Source of the DNA: Thermomonas haemolytica
GTDB lineage: Bacteria; Pseudomonadota; Gammaproteobacteria; Xanthomonadales; Xanthomonadaceae
Assembly: GCF_004346265.1 (NCBI RefSeq)
Contig: NZ_SMAP01000002.1
Coordinates: 307,514-371,513, forward strand
Length of the DNA stretch: 64,000 nucleotides
Direction: 5' to 3'
Below the pieces are notes generated by a model. The model had not been told where the DNA came from. It did no database searches and was given only the letters and a program-made list of their open reading frames with translations. Made by a program: the position numbers and the translations under genes. Positions 38,438 through 47,534 of this stretch are shown piece by piece (position 1 is the first letter of the stretch; the number at the start of each line of letters is the position of its first letter).

Positions 38438-40125
38438 CACATGCTCTCCGGGGCGGACACGCCCAGCAGGTCGAGGCCGTTCGCCAGCACCTGGCGGGTG
38501 GCCAATGCCAGCGCCAGGCGGGCGTCGCGCAGGTCGGCGTCGTCCACCAGCACCGGGCTGGCGTGGTACCAGCCGTGGAAGGCCTGCGCCAGCTCGCGCA
38601 GGTACTGCGCCACCAGATGCGGCTCCAGCGTGGCGCCGGCCGTCTCCACCACCTCCGGGAAGCGCGACAACTCGCGCAGCAGCTCCAGCGCCGGGGCGTC
38701 GTCCAGGCGGTGGAGCGCGGCCTGCCCGCGCGCGGCATCGAACGCATGGCCCTTCTCGCCGGCCTGGCGCAGCAGGCTGCAGATGCGCGCATGCGCGTAT
38801 TGCACGTAGTACACCGGGTTGTCGTTGGACTGCGAGCGCGCCAGGTCGATGTCGAACACCAGCTGCGAATCCGGCTTGCGCGCGATCAGGAACCAGCGGG
38901 TGGCATCGCGGCCGGCCTCGTCGATCAGGTCGCGCAGGGTCAGGTAGCTGCCCGCGCGCTTGGACAGCTTCACCTCCTCGCCGCCGCGCATCACCGTGAC
39001 CATCTGGTGCAGCACGTAGTCCGGGTAGCCGGCGGGGATGCCGCAGTCCAGCGCCTGCAGGCCGGCGCGCACGCGCGCCAGCGAGCCGTGGTGGTCGGCG
39101 CCGAGCTCGGTGATCGCGCGCACGTAGCCGCGCTGCCACTTGGACAGGTGGTAGGCCACGTCCGGCACGAAGTAGGTGTAGGTGCCGTCGGATTTGCGCA
39201 TCACCCGGTCCTTGTCGTCGCCGAAGGCCGTGGTGCGCAGCCACAGCGCGCCGCCTTCCTCGTAGGTGTGGCCGTGGGCGATCAGCTCGCGCACGGTTTC
39301 CTCCACCTTGCCGTCGGCGTACAGCGAGGACTCCAGGAAATACACGTCGAACGCGACCCCGAACGCGGCCAGGTCCGCGTTCTGCTCGCGCCGCAGGTAG
39401 GCCACCGCGAACTGGCGGATGGCATCGAGGTCGTCGGCATCCGCCTTGGCGGCCACCACGTGGCCTTCCACTTCCACGCTGTCGCCGCGCAGGTAGGCGG
39501 CCGAGACATCCGCGATGTAGTCGCCGTTGTAGGCGTCGGCCGGCCAGCCGGCATCGCCCGGCTTCAGGCCCTTGGCGCGCGCCTGCACCGAGCGCGCCAG
39601 GTTCTCGATCTGCACCCCGGCGTCGTTGTAGTAGAACTCGCGCTTCACGTTCCAGCCGTTGGCGGCCAGCACCCGCGCGATGCAGTCGCCGATCGCGCCG
39701 GCGCGGCCGTGGCCCACGTGCAGCGGGCCGGTCGGGTTGGCGGAGACGTATTCCACGCCCACCGTCCTGCCACCGCCGGAGGTGTTGTGGCCGAACGCGG
39801 GGCCGGCGGCGTGGATGGCGCGCACCTGCTGCTGCCAGGCGGCCGGCGTCAGGTGGAAGTTGATGAAGCCGGGACCGGCGATCTCCACCTTGGCGATGGC
39901 CTCGGAGGGGGGCAGGGCGTCCACCAGCGCCTGCGCCAGCGCGCGCGGGTTGCTGCGCGTGGCCTTGGCCAGCAGCATTGCTGCATTGGTGGAGAAATCG
40001 CCATGCGCGCGCTCCTTTGGGCGCTCGATCACGAACTCGGGGAGGGCGAGGTCGGCCGGCAGGGTACCGGCGGAACGCAGGGCGGTCAGGCCCTGGTCGA
40101 TCAGGGCGCGGAGCTGGGCTTTCAC
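38437..40125 (-). CDS. argS: Arginyl-tRNA synthetase
   Basis: A 562-residue class Ia synthetase that charges tRNA-Arg. The N-terminal Arg-specific domain (1-110) is followed by the catalytic domain with [14 protein letters not shown] (HIGH motif) near 128 and V-K-L-S-K-R-A-G in the KMSKS position, and by the helical anticodon-binding domain with a C-terminal D-A-R-L-A-L-A. The length is normal. Essential housekeeping gene; co-transcribed with the SPOR protein gene downstream. Confidence 0.97.
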   Translation of the reverse strand: MKAQLRALIDQGLTALRSAGTLPADLALPEFVIERPKERAHGDFSTNAAMLLAKATRSNPRALAQALVDALPPSEAIAKVEIAGPGFINFHLTPAAWQQQVRAIHAAGPAFGHNTSGGGRTVGVEYVSANPTGPLHVGHGRAGAIGDCIARVLAANGWNVKREFYYNDAGVQIENLARSVQARAKGLKPGDAGWPADAYNGDYIADVSAAYLRGDSVEVEGHVVAAKADADDLDAIRQFAVAYLRREQNADLAAFGVAFDVYFLESSLYADGKVEETVRELIAHGHTYEEGGALWLRTTAFGDDKDRVMRKSDGTYTYFVPDVAYHLSKWQRGYVRAITELGADHHGSLARVRAGLQALDCGIPAGYPDYVLHQMVTVMRGGEEVKLSKRAGSYLTLRDLIDEAGRDATRWFLIARKPDSQLVFDIDLARSQSNDNPVYYVQYAHARICSLLRQAGEKGHAFDAARGQAALHRLDDAPALELLRELSRFPEVVETAGATLEPHLVAQYLRELAQAFHGWYHASPVLVDDADLRDARLALALATRQVLANGLDLLGVSAPESM

Positions 40126-40246
40126 GGGGGTTGGGCACTGCAGGTTCGACGATCATCCATTGTACGTCCCAATGCCGCCGCGCCGAAGCGGGCCGCGGCC
40201 AGCGGGCCGGTGCGAGAATGGGCGCCCGCTCTTCCCGGACCTGCGC

Positions 40247-41047
40247 ATGTCGGCCGTCGCCAGCTTTCCGCCGCCCCTGATCCCGTTGCCGGCGCTCGAC
40301 CAGGCCCTGCACGCGCGCGGCTATGCCGTGCTGGGCGCGGCCGACGTGGCCACGTTGGCGGGCGTGCCGCTGGCCGCGCTGCAGGCGCTGGCACCCGGCT
40401 GGGACGACCTGCCGGCGGACGAATACCTCAAGGACGGCGGCCGCTACCGCCGGCGCCGCCACGGTTCGTTCGTGGTCGAGGCCGGCCGCCTGCACCCGGT
40501 GCCGCACCGCCGTCACTGGCAGCCGCTGGACTACAACGCGCTGCACGGCGGCATGGACCGCTGGTTCGCGCCGCTGGAGCCCGCGACCGTGGCCGCACCG
40601 GGCTTCGCGCCGCTGGTGCTGGGGCTGGCCGCGGCCTGCAGCCGCCAGCGCCCGGGGGTGCCGCGCTGGCACGTGGAGGTGCACCAGTTCAGGATCGACA
40701 CCAGCGGGGGCATCGGCCGCCCCACCCCGGAGGGCGCGCACCGCGACGGGGTGGATTTCGTCGCGGTGCTGCTGGTGGCGCGGCACGCGATCCGCGGCGG
40801 CGAGACCCGGGTGTTCGCCGCCGACGGCCCGGACGGCCAGCGCTTCACCCTGGCCGAGCCGTGGTCGCTGCTGCTGCTGGACGATGCGCGGGTGATCCAC
40901 GAATCCACCCCGATCCAGCCGGAGGCCGCATCCGGCGGCCATCGCGACACCCTGGTGCTGACCTTCCGCGCCACTGGCTTCCTCGGCGATCCGCCGCCGG
41001 AGGCGGATCGGCCCGGTGCCGACATGGCCGCCGCGCCCGGGCAATGA
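40247..41047 (+). CDS. 2-oxoglutarate/Fe(II)-dependent oxygenase (2OG-Fe dioxygenase family)
   Basis: A 266-residue enzyme of the family seen in isoleucine 4-hydroxylase-like proteins. Metal-binding residues are visible as H-R-D-G-V-D-F (His-x-Asp) near 164 and V-I-H-E-S-T-P (distal His) near 217, with R-D-T-L-V-L-T-F after it for the 2-oxoglutarate carboxylate. The N-terminal region contains L-P-A-D-E-Y-L-K-D-G-G-R-Y-R-R-R-R, typical of this family. It probably hydroxylates a free amino acid; substrate unassigned. It is divergent from argS, 121 bp away. Confidence 0.8.
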   Translation: MSAVASFPPPLIPLPALDQALHARGYAVLGAADVATLAGVPLAALQALAPGWDDLPADEYLKDGGRYRRRRHGSFVVEAGRLHPVPHRRHWQPLDYNALHGGMDRWFAPLEPATVAAPGFAPLVLGLAAACSRQRPGVPRWHVEVHQFRIDTSGGIGRPTPEGAHRDGVDFVAVLLVARHAIRGGETRVFAADGPDGQRFTLAEPWSLLLLDDARVIHESTPIQPEAASGGHRDTLVLTFRATGFLGDPPPEADRPGADMAAAPGQ

Positions 41048-41099
41048 TTACAATTGCAACTAAATCCGACGATTCCGAAACCGCAGCAGCGAGGTCGCA

Positions 41100-42089
41100 A
41101 TGAAACTGGGCTCTCTCAAGGAAGGCGGGCGCGACGGCACCCTGGTCGTGGTCTCGCGCGACCTGTCGCGCGCGGTGCGCGCCGACGGCATCGCGCCGAC
41201 CCTGCAGCGCGCGCTGGACGACTGGCAGCAGGCCGCGCCGCGCCTGAACGCGCTGGCCGAGGCGCTGGAGGCCGGGCCGGTCGCCGGCGAATTCGCGCTC
41301 GACATGCAGGCGCTGGCAGCACCGCTGCCGCGCGCCTACGAGTTCGTCGACGGCAGCGCCTACCTGCCGCACGTGGAGCGCGTGCGCCGCGCGCGCGGGG
41401 CGCAGGTGCCGGAGAGCTTCTACGTCGATCCGCTGATGTACCAGGCGGTCAGCGCCGGCTTCTACGGCCCGCGCGATCCGGTGCTGGTGGCCAGCGAGGA
41501 CTACGGCATCGACCTCGAGGCCGAGGTGGTGGTGGTGACCGACGACGTGCCGATGGGCGTCACCCCGGCGCAGGCGGCTGGGCATATCCAGCTGGTCGGG
41601 CTGGTCAACGACGTGTCGCTGCGCAACCTGATCCCGGACGAGCTGGCCAAGGGCTTCGGCTTTTTGCAGTCCAAGCCGCGCAGCGCGCTCAGCCCGGTGC
41701 TGGTCACCCCCGACGAACTCGGCGATGCCTGGCGCGGCAACAAGGTGCACCTGCCGATGCTGACCCACATCAACGGCCAGTGGTTCGGCGCCCCGGACGC
41801 GGGCGTGGACATGCAGTTCGACTTCGCCCAGCTGGTGGCGCATGCGGCCAAGACCCGCCCGCTGGCGGCCGGGACCCTCGTCGGCTCCGGCACCGTGGCC
41901 AACCAGGACACCGCCAAGGGCGCGTCCTGTTTCGCCGAGAAGCGCACGGTGGAAACCCTGGAGCACGGCAAGCCGCTGACCCCGTTCATGCGATTCGGCG
42001 ACGTGGTGCGGATCGAGATGCTGGACCACGACGGCCGCAGCGTGTTCGGCGCGATCGAGCAGCGGATCCAGCAGGCCCCCGCCGGCTGA
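41100..42089 (+). CDS. Fumarylacetoacetase-type hydrolase
   Basis: A 329-residue FAH-superfamily enzyme. The metal-binding residues appear in D-L-E-A-E-V-V-V-V near 138 and L-V-N-D-V-S-L-R-N near 169; S-K-P-R-S-A-L-S-P and G-S-G-T-V-A-N follow. It is followed 71 bp later by a maleylacetoacetate isomerase gene, which strongly suggests the last step of tyrosine/homogentisate breakdown, fumarylacetoacetate to fumarate and acetoacetate. The protein is shorter than eukaryotic fumarylacetoacetase (about 420), as is usual for the bacterial branch. Homogentisate dioxygenase is not in the window. Confidence 0.88.
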   Translation: MKLGSLKEGGRDGTLVVVSRDLSRAVRADGIAPTLQRALDDWQQAAPRLNALAEALEAGPVAGEFALDMQALAAPLPRAYEFVDGSAYLPHVERVRRARGAQVPESFYVDPLMYQAVSAGFYGPRDPVLVASEDYGIDLEAEVVVVTDDVPMGVTPAQAAGHIQLVGLVNDVSLRNLIPDELAKGFGFLQSKPRSALSPVLVTPDELGDAWRGNKVHLPMLTHINGQWFGAPDAGVDMQFDFAQLVAHAAKTRPLAAGTLVGSGTVANQDTAKGASCFAEKRTVETLEHGKPLTPFMRFGDVVRIEMLDHDGRSVFGAIEQRIQQAPAG

Positions 42090-42160
42090 GGGCGGCGGGC
42101 GGTCGAACCGGCGCCGCCAGCGGCATGGCGGCAGTGCATGCGCGGCAGTAAGGTGGACAG

Positions 42161-42826
42161 ATGAGCGAACCTTTGCGGCTGTATTCCTACTGGCGCTCCA
42201 GCGCGGCCTACCGGGTGCGGATCGGGCTGAACCTGAAGGGCCTGGCCTACGACACCGTGCCGGTGCACCTGGTGCTGGACGGCGGCCAGCAGCACTCGGA
42301 GGCCTACCGCGACCTCAACCCGCAGGCGCTGGTGCCCACCCTGTGCCACGGCCAGCGCCGGCTGACCCAGTCGCTGGCGATCCTGGAATACCTCGACGAG
42401 GTGTGGCCGGAGCCGGCGCTGCTGCCGGCCACCGCGCGCGAGCGCCAGCGCGTGCGCGCACTGGCGCTGCTGGTGGCCTGCGACATCCATCCGCTCAACA
42501 ACCTGCGCGTGCTGCAGTATTTCGAGCGCGAGTGGGGCGTGCCGCAGCCGGAGCGCGACGGCTGGGTGCGGCACTGGATCGAGGACGGCTTCCGCGCGGT
42601 CGAGGCGCTGCTGGCCGACCATCCCTCCACCGGCGATTTCTGCGAAGGCGAGACGCCGACCCTGGCGGACTGCTGCCTGGTCCCGCAGGTGTACAACGCG
42701 CGCCGGTTCGGGGTGGACCTTGCCGCGTATCCGACCATCCGCCGGATCGAGGCCGCCTGCCTGGCGCTGCCGGCGTTCATCGCCGCCCGCCCGGAACACC
42801 AGCCGGACGCCCCGGCTGCGGCCTAA
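42161..42826 (+). CDS. maiA: Maleylacetoacetate isomerase (zeta-class glutathione S-transferase)
   Basis: A 221-residue zeta GST. The signature S-S-A-A-Y-R-V-R-I-G-L-N-L-K-G-L at 14-29 includes the Ser-Ser-x-x-x-Arg glutathione-activating motif. L-T-Q-S-L-A-I-L-E-Y-L-D-E near 68 is the glutathione-binding segment, and the C-terminal helical domain contains C-D-I-H-P-L-N-N-L-R-V-L. It isomerises maleylacetoacetate to fumarylacetoacetate, feeding the hydrolase encoded just upstream. The final residues (A-P-A-A-A) are a short unstructured tail. Confidence 0.93.
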   Translation: MSEPLRLYSYWRSSAAYRVRIGLNLKGLAYDTVPVHLVLDGGQQHSEAYRDLNPQALVPTLCHGQRRLTQSLAILEYLDEVWPEPALLPATARERQRVRALALLVACDIHPLNNLRVLQYFEREWGVPQPERDGWVRHWIEDGFRAVEALLADHPSTGDFCEGETPTLADCCLVPQVYNARRFGVDLAAYPTIRRIEAACLALPAFIAARPEHQPDAPAAA

Positions 42827-42879
42827 AGATACAAGGCGCGCCCGCGCGCACCATCACGCGCGAGCGGGAAACGCAGCCG

Positions 42880-43986
42880 TCAATGGCTGCCGAACACCTC
42901 GGCATAGGGGTCGTGCTCGGCGCTGGCGCCTTCCGACAACCGGAACTTCAGGGCCAGGCCGTCGCGCGAGTCGGCCGCCTTCAGCGCCTCCTCCATCTCG
43001 ATCTTGCCTTCCTTGTACAGCCGGAACAGGCACTGGTCGAAGCTCTGCATGCCTTCCTGCAGCGAGTCCTCCATCGCCATCTTGATCTCGTGCACCTGCC
43101 CGCGGCGCAGCAGGTCGCGGATCAGCGGGGTGTTGATCAGCACCTCGGTGGCCGGCATCCGGCGCCCGTCCACGCCCAGCACCAGGCGCTGGCTGACGAT
43201 CGCCTTCATGTTCAGCGCGAGGTTCATCAGCACGTTCTTGTGCGCGCCTTCGGGGAAGAAGTTGAGGATGCGCTCGATGGTCTGGTCGGCGTTGTTGGAG
43301 TGCAGGGTGGCCAGGCAGATGTGGCCGGTCTCGGCGAACGCGATCGCCGCCTCCATCGTCTCGGCGTCGCGGATCTCGCCGATCAGGATCACGTCCGGCG
43401 CCTCGCGCATCGCGTTCTTCAGCGCGGCGTGGAAGCTGTGGGTGTCCAGCCCCACCTCGCGCTGGTTGACCACCGACAGCTTGTGCCGGTGCAGGTATTC
43501 GATCGGGTCCTCGATGGTGAGGATGTGGCCGGTGGTGGTGCTGTTGCGGTGGTCGATCATCGACGCCAGCGTGGTCGACTTGCCGGAGCCGGTGGAGCCC
43601 ACGATCAGCACCAGCCCGCGCGGGGCCATGATGATGTCCTTCAGCACCGTCGGCAGCTGCAGCTCCTCGATGGTGGGGATGTCGCTGCGGATCGCGCGGA
43701 TCACCAGCCCGACCTCGCCGCGCTGCTGGAACACGTTGACGCGGAAGCGCCCGCAGCCGGGCACCGAAATCGCCATGTTCAGCTCTTTCTCGCGCTCGAA
43801 CTCGGCGACCTGGGCGGCGTCCATCAGGCCGTAGGCGACGTCGCGGCATTCGCCGGAGCCCAGCGGGGCCTCGCTCACCGGCTGCAGCATGCCCTCGATC
43901 TTGATGTTCACCGGCGCGCCGGTGGACAGGAACATGTCCGAGGCGCCTTTTTCCGCCATCAACTTGAAATAGTGGCCGATCTCCAT
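42880..43986 (-). CDS. pilU: PilT/PilU-family type IV pilus retraction ATPase
   Basis: A 368-residue hexameric secretion ATPase. Walker A G-S-T-G-S-G-K-S near 133, the Asp box T-I-E-D-P-I-E near 157, Walker B D-V-I-L-I-G-E-I-R-D near 196 and the His box H-I-C-L-A-T-L-H-S near 221 are intact. The extended C-terminus and the N-terminal G-H-Y-F-K-L-M-A-E-K-G-A-S-D-M-F favour PilU over PilT. It assists pilus retraction in twitching and DNA uptake. ATG at 43986 begins the standard family start; upstream in-frame sequence overlaps the divergent lipoprotein promoter region. No pilT gene is adjacent in the window. Confidence 0.9.
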   Translation of the reverse strand: MEIGHYFKLMAEKGASDMFLSTGAPVNIKIEGMLQPVSEAPLGSGECRDVAYGLMDAAQVAEFEREKELNMAISVPGCGRFRVNVFQQRGEVGLVIRAIRSDIPTIEELQLPTVLKDIIMAPRGLVLIVGSTGSGKSTTLASMIDHRNSTTTGHILTIEDPIEYLHRHKLSVVNQREVGLDTHSFHAALKNAMREAPDVILIGEIRDAETMEAAIAFAETGHICLATLHSNNADQTIERILNFFPEGAHKNVLMNLALNMKAIVSQRLVLGVDGRRMPATEVLINTPLIRDLLRRGQVHEIKMAMEDSLQEGMQSFDQCLFRLYKEGKIEMEEALKAADSRDGLALKFRLSEGASAEHDPYAEVFGSH

Positions 43987-44076
43987 GCGGTCTCCCCGTG
44001 CTGCCCGCGCCGGCGTTGCATCGACGCCGGCGCCTTCCCACAATGGCCGCGACCTCCACGCAGAGCCGCGACCCCC

Positions 44077-45339
44077 ATGCGCCCAAGCTTCGCACACTTC
44101 CGCAGCGCCCTGTACGCCTCCGCCGTCGCGGGCGTGATGTCCATCGCAGGCTGCGCCAGCCTGCCGCCGCCGACGGCGGAACTAGACACCGCGCAGCAGG
44201 CGCTGGCGCGCGCCGAGGCGGCGGATGCCGACCAGTACGCGGCGGACGACCTGGCCGCCGCGCGCAACGCGCTGCAGGCGGCGCAGGCCGCGCAGGCGCG
44301 CGGGCGCAACGACGACGCGAGAGATGGTGCGCTGGCCGCGGCCGCGGCCGCCGACCTGGCGCGGGTGCGCAGCAGCGCGGCGCGGGTGCGCGCCGACTGG
44401 CGCCAGAAGGAGGACGAACTGGCCACCCTGCGCAGCCACCTGCAGATGCCGGCCGCGCAGGCGGGCGAGGATCCACTCGACATCCCGGTGCCGGCCGGCG
44501 GGCCGGAGCAGCGCCTGCAGGCGCTGGACGCGGACATCCGCCTCAATCCGTTCGCGCAGTACGAGCGGCTGCAGGCGCGGCAGGCGGTCACCGCGCTGGC
44601 CACGGTCAGCCGCAAGGCGCTGCCGGCGGCGCTGGCGCGTGCCGACCAGCGGGTGGCGATCGCCGAACTGGCGGCGCGGGTGGAGGCCGCCCGGCGCGAG
44701 CTGGACCGGATGGAGCGCGAGCGCAGCGAACTGCTGGTGGAAGCCAGCCGGCGCGATGCCGAGCGTGCGCGCGCCGAGGCCGAGCGGTTGCGCATCCAGG
44801 CCCAGCTGCAGGCGGAGGAAGCCGAGCGCCTGCGCGCGCAGGCGCAACAGGCCGAGGCGGCGCTGGACGGGGCGCAGGCCGAGCAGCAGGCCAAGGCCGA
44901 CGCGGCGCGCGCGCAGGAAGCCGCGCTGGCGCGCAAGGAGGCCGAGCTGGTGGCCGGGGCCAAGCTGCCGCCGGTGCAGCGCGATGCGCGCGGCGAGGTG
45001 TTCACCCTGGCCGGCGATGCCTTCGCCTCCGGGCAGGCCAAGCTGACCGCGAAGGCGGCGGCCAGCCTCAAGGCGCTGGGGCTGTACCTGGCGGCCCTGC
45101 CCGGTGGCCCGGTGCAGGTGGTCGGCTACACCGACAGCCAGGGCGACCCGGCGGCCAACCGCAGCCTGTCCGAGCGGCGCGCGCAGCAGGTGCGCGCGGC
45201 GCTGGTGGCGGCCGGGTTGGAGCGCGCGCGGGTCACGGCGCAGGGCCGTGGCGAGGAGGCGCCGGTGGCCGACAACCGCACCGCCGCCGGTCGCGCCAAG
45301 AACCGCCGGGTGGAAATCGTGGTCGCGCCGAAATCCTGA
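44077..45339 (+). CDS. OmpA-domain lipoprotein with DUF4398 and coiled coil
   Basis: A 420-residue outer-membrane lipoprotein. The signal ends in the lipobox S-I-A-G-C, giving lipid-modified Cys26. DUF4398-like helices (about 32-105) and a long Ala/Arg/Glu coiled coil (about 200-295) precede a C-terminal OmpA domain (about 305-420) with G-Y-T-D-S-Q-G-D near 350 and N-R-S-L-S-E-R-R-A-Q-Q-V near 360, which anchors to peptidoglycan. The coiled coil could span the periplasm. It is divergent from pilU, 90 bp away. Precise role unknown. Confidence 0.88.
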   Translation: MRPSFAHFRSALYASAVAGVMSIAGCASLPPPTAELDTAQQALARAEAADADQYAADDLAAARNALQAAQAAQARGRNDDARDGALAAAAAADLARVRSSAARVRADWRQKEDELATLRSHLQMPAAQAGEDPLDIPVPAGGPEQRLQALDADIRLNPFAQYERLQARQAVTALATVSRKALPAALARADQRVAIAELAARVEAARRELDRMERERSELLVEASRRDAERARAEAERLRIQAQLQAEEAERLRAQAQQAEAALDGAQAEQQAKADAARAQEAALARKEAELVAGAKLPPVQRDARGEVFTLAGDAFASGQAKLTAKAAASLKALGLYLAALPGGPVQVVGYTDSQGDPAANRSLSERRAQQVRAALVAAGLERARVTAQGRGEEAPVADNRTAAGRAKNRRVEIVVAPKS

Positions 45340-45780
45340 AAAATCAATTATTTGCACTGATTTTCAGGAACGTGGCCCGGGCCTGAGCCGCGGCCCGCGC
45401 GGGCCTTGCCAAGCGCGACCGGCAGGCGTAGGTTCGATGTCCCGGGGGCGCCGATTGCGCCGCCGGACGGAGACCGGCCGATGCACGATCCGTTCGCCAT
45501 TGCACCGAAGGCCCCCGCGAGGGTCGCCGCCGCAAGCCGGGTTGCCGGGCGCGGCGCGCGCAGCGATGCGGCCACGCCGGTTGTTTCCCGTTTCCTGCAG
45601 ACGCCCCGTGCCTTCGCGCCGGGGCGTCGCGTTTTTGCGCGCCGGCCCGTGCCGGCCACGCAGAACCGTCGATCGCCGTGGGCGACCGGCGGTGTTTCCC
45701 GGCAGCCGTCGGGCTGCCGTTCCCCCGCCATGCCCGCGCGCAACGGCCGGGCGTGGCCCAAGCCGAGTCAGGAGGTTTCC
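45340..45780. other. 441-bp intergenic region, candidate small RNA region
   Basis: No convincing gene lies here. An open frame continuous with the downstream YdcH-type gene exists but has no ribosome site, contains atypical residue composition and the terminator hairpin. The first 30 bases are AT-rich. A rho-independent terminator at 45600-45636 lies 260 bases after the lipoprotein stop and 145 bases before the next start, too far for simple termination of the lipoprotein mRNA to need it, so a small RNA ending there is possible. Confidence 0.4.
45600..45636 (+). terminator. Rho-independent terminator
   Basis: A 9-bp perfect stem GACGCCCCG / CGGGGCGTC with an 11-nt loop is followed after three bases by TTTTT. 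The T-tract is on the plus strand, so it ends plus-strand transcription from the OmpA lipoprotein gene or from an internal small RNA. Confidence 0.75.
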
Positions 45781-45996
45781 ATGTTCGAAGGTCAACCGCA
45801 GGCGGAAATCGAAGCGTTGATGAAGGCCAACAGCGAGTTCCGGCAGCTGTACTACCGGCACCGCGAGTTGGACCGCCAGGTCCTGGATGCGGAGCTGGGC
45901 GTGCTGCCGATCGACGACACCACCCTGGGCCAGATGAAGCGCGAGAAGCTTGCGGCCAAGCAGCGCCTGCTGCAGATGTACGAACGAACGCATTGA
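45781..45996 (+). CDS. YdcH-family (DUF465) small coiled-coil protein
   Basis: A 71-residue protein that begins after a strong AGGAGG site. The sequence Y-Y-R-H-R-E-L-D-R-Q-V near residue 24 and M-K-R-E-K-L-A-A-K-Q-R-L-L-Q-M in the second helix are diagnostic of DUF465 (YdcH), a short antiparallel helical hairpin. The biochemical role is not established. The gene stands alone after a long non-coding stretch and before the CBS-domain gene. Confidence 0.85.
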   Translation: MFEGQPQAEIEALMKANSEFRQLYYRHRELDRQVLDAELGVLPIDDTTLGQMKREKLAAKQRLLQMYERTH

Positions 45997-46090
45997 CGAC
46001 GGCCCCTGGCCGGGCGGGTCGCGGCGCGCCGCCGCCCGCCCGCGGCCGGGGCGATGCTAGGCTTTCGCCGGGTGCCGCAAGGGCTGGGCG

Positions 46091-46681
46091 ATGAGCGTAG
46101 TTGCAGACGAATGGAGCGCGCCGCGCAAGGCGGCGCTGGTGGTGGAAGTTCTGGGTGGCGGCGATGCCGCCGCGATTGCGGCCCGCGCCGGGTTGCGCAG
46201 GGAGCAGGTCGAGGCCTGGGCGGCCACCGGCCTTGCCGCGCTGGAACAGGCATTGCGCGTCCCCGACGGCCCCGATACCGCGCGCGTGCGGCATGGCGAC
46301 CTGCGCGACCTCATCGCGCATCCGCATACACAGGCGGCCACGGTGACCGCGGCCCCGGAGGATCCCCTGCACCTGGCCCTGCAGCGCATGCGCGCGCACG
46401 ATGTCTCGCAGCTGCCGGTGGTGCAGGAGGGGCGCATCGTCGGGCTGCTGGATGAATCCGACCTGCTGCTGCACGTGTACGGCGACGCGGCGCGCTTCGA
46501 CGACCCGGTGGCGGCGGCGATGGTCGATCGCCTCGACAAGCTGCCGCACACCGCGCCGATCGAGGCCTTGCTGCCGGTGTTCGGGCGCGGCCACGTGGCG
46601 ATCGTGATGGAGGGCGAGCAGTTCCTCGGCCTGGTGACGCGCAGCGACCTGCTCTCGCACCTGCGCCAGCGCCAGCCATGA
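46091..46681 (+). CDS. CBS-pair protein with N-terminal helix-turn-helix-like region
   Basis: A 196-residue protein. Residues about 10-60 (R-K-A-A-L-V-V-E-V-L-G-G-G-D-A-A-A-I-A-A-R-A-G-L-R-R) look like a short helix-turn-helix of the DUF1153/transposase-OrfA kind. Residues about 75-195 form two CBS motifs: D-V-S-Q-L-P-V-V-Q-E-G-R-I-V-G-L-L-D-E-S-D and V-A-I-V-M-E-G-E-Q-F-L-G-L-V-T-R-S-D-L-L. The pair is strikingly like the regulatory tail of bacterial cystathionine beta-synthase, but the PLP enzyme part is absent. CBS pairs bind adenosyl ligands; here they may control DNA binding. Start ATG is preceded by only a weak site. Confidence 0.72.
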   Translation: MSVVADEWSAPRKAALVVEVLGGGDAAAIAARAGLRREQVEAWAATGLAALEQALRVPDGPDTARVRHGDLRDLIAHPHTQAATVTAAPEDPLHLALQRMRAHDVSQLPVVQEGRIVGLLDESDLLLHVYGDAARFDDPVAAAMVDRLDKLPHTAPIEALLPVFGRGHVAIVMEGEQFLGLVTRSDLLSHLRQRQP

Positions 46682-46727
46682 GCGCGGCGCGCGACGTGGC
46701 GCGGCACCGCCCGCGCAGAGGCGGCTG

Positions 46728-47534
46728 ATGGCGGCGCGTCCGCACGCCGGCCCGCTGCCGCGCCAGCGCCAGCACCTGTGGCTGGCGTGGGAGTTGGCGC
46801 GGCGGGAATGGCTGGGGCGCTACCGCGGCGCCCACCTCGGGCGGCTGTGGGCCTTGGCCACCCCGCTGCTGATGCTGGCGGTGTACCTGCTGGCGTTCGG
46901 CCCGCTGGTGCGCGGGCATTGGCCGGGCGTGGATGGATGGGGCGAATTCGCGCTGGTGGTGTTCGCCGGGCTGGCGGTGCACGGGCTGTTCGCCGAATGC
47001 CTGGCGCGCGCGCCGATGCTGGTGGCGGCGCAGCCCGGCTACGTCACCCGCGTGCTGTTCCCGCTGGATCTCCTGCCGTGGCCGGTGCTGGCCGGCGCGC
47101 TGCTGCAGTTCGCGATGCAGCTGCTGGTGCTGCTGGGCGGGCTGGCGTGCACCCGCGGGCTGGCCTGGAGCGCGCTGGCGCTGCCGCTGGTGGTGCTGCC
47201 GGCGCTGCCGTTCCTGCTCGGCCTGCTGTGGGCGCTGGGCGCGTTGGGGGTGTTCCTGCGCGACCTCGGCCAGCTGGTGGCGCCGGCCACCACCGCCATG
47301 CTGTTCCTGTCCTCGGCGCTGGTGCCGCTGGCGACGGTGCCCGCGCGCTGGCGCTGGCTGTTCGAACTCAATCCGCTGACCACGATCATCGAGCAGCTGC
47401 GGCGGGTGCTGTTCCTCGGCCTGTGGCCGCAGTGGCCGCTGCTGCTGGCCTATCTCGGGCTGGCCTGCGGCTTCGCGCTGCTGGCGCATACCCTGTTCCG
47501 CCGCCTGCAGCCGGGGTTCGCCGATGTCCTCTGA
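46728..47534 (+). CDS. Polysaccharide ABC transporter permease (Wzm-like)
   Basis: A 268-residue inner-membrane protein of the ABC-2 exporter family with six hydrophobic helices. An N-terminal amphipathic helix with R-R-E-W-L-G-R-Y-R-G-A-H-L-G precedes the first helix, as in Wzm, and the C-terminal part has P-A-R-W-R-W-L-F-E-L-N-P-L-T-T-I-I-E-Q-L-R, a hallmark of O-antigen and teichoic acid permeases. It forms a channel for an undecaprenyl-linked glycan. The stop overlaps the downstream ATPase gene by 11 bp. Confidence 0.9.
   Translation: MAARPHAGPLPRQRQHLWLAWELARREWLGRYRGAHLGRLWALATPLLMLAVYLLAFGPLVRGHWPGVDGWGEFALVVFAGLAVHGLFAECLARAPMLVAAQPGYVTRVLFPLDLLPWPVLAGALLQFAMQLLVLLGGLACTRGLAWSALALPLVVLPALPFLLGLLWALGALGVFLRDLGQLVAPATTAMLFLSSALVPLATVPARWRWLFELNPLTTIIEQLRRVLFLGLWPQWPLLLAYLGLACGFALLAHTLFRRLQPGFADVL

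Noticed and set aside
45406..45780. Long N-terminal extension of the YdcH-type protein
   Set aside because: The extension crosses a rho-independent terminator and has low-complexity Arg/Ala/Pro content; AGGAGG sits right before the ATG at 45781.
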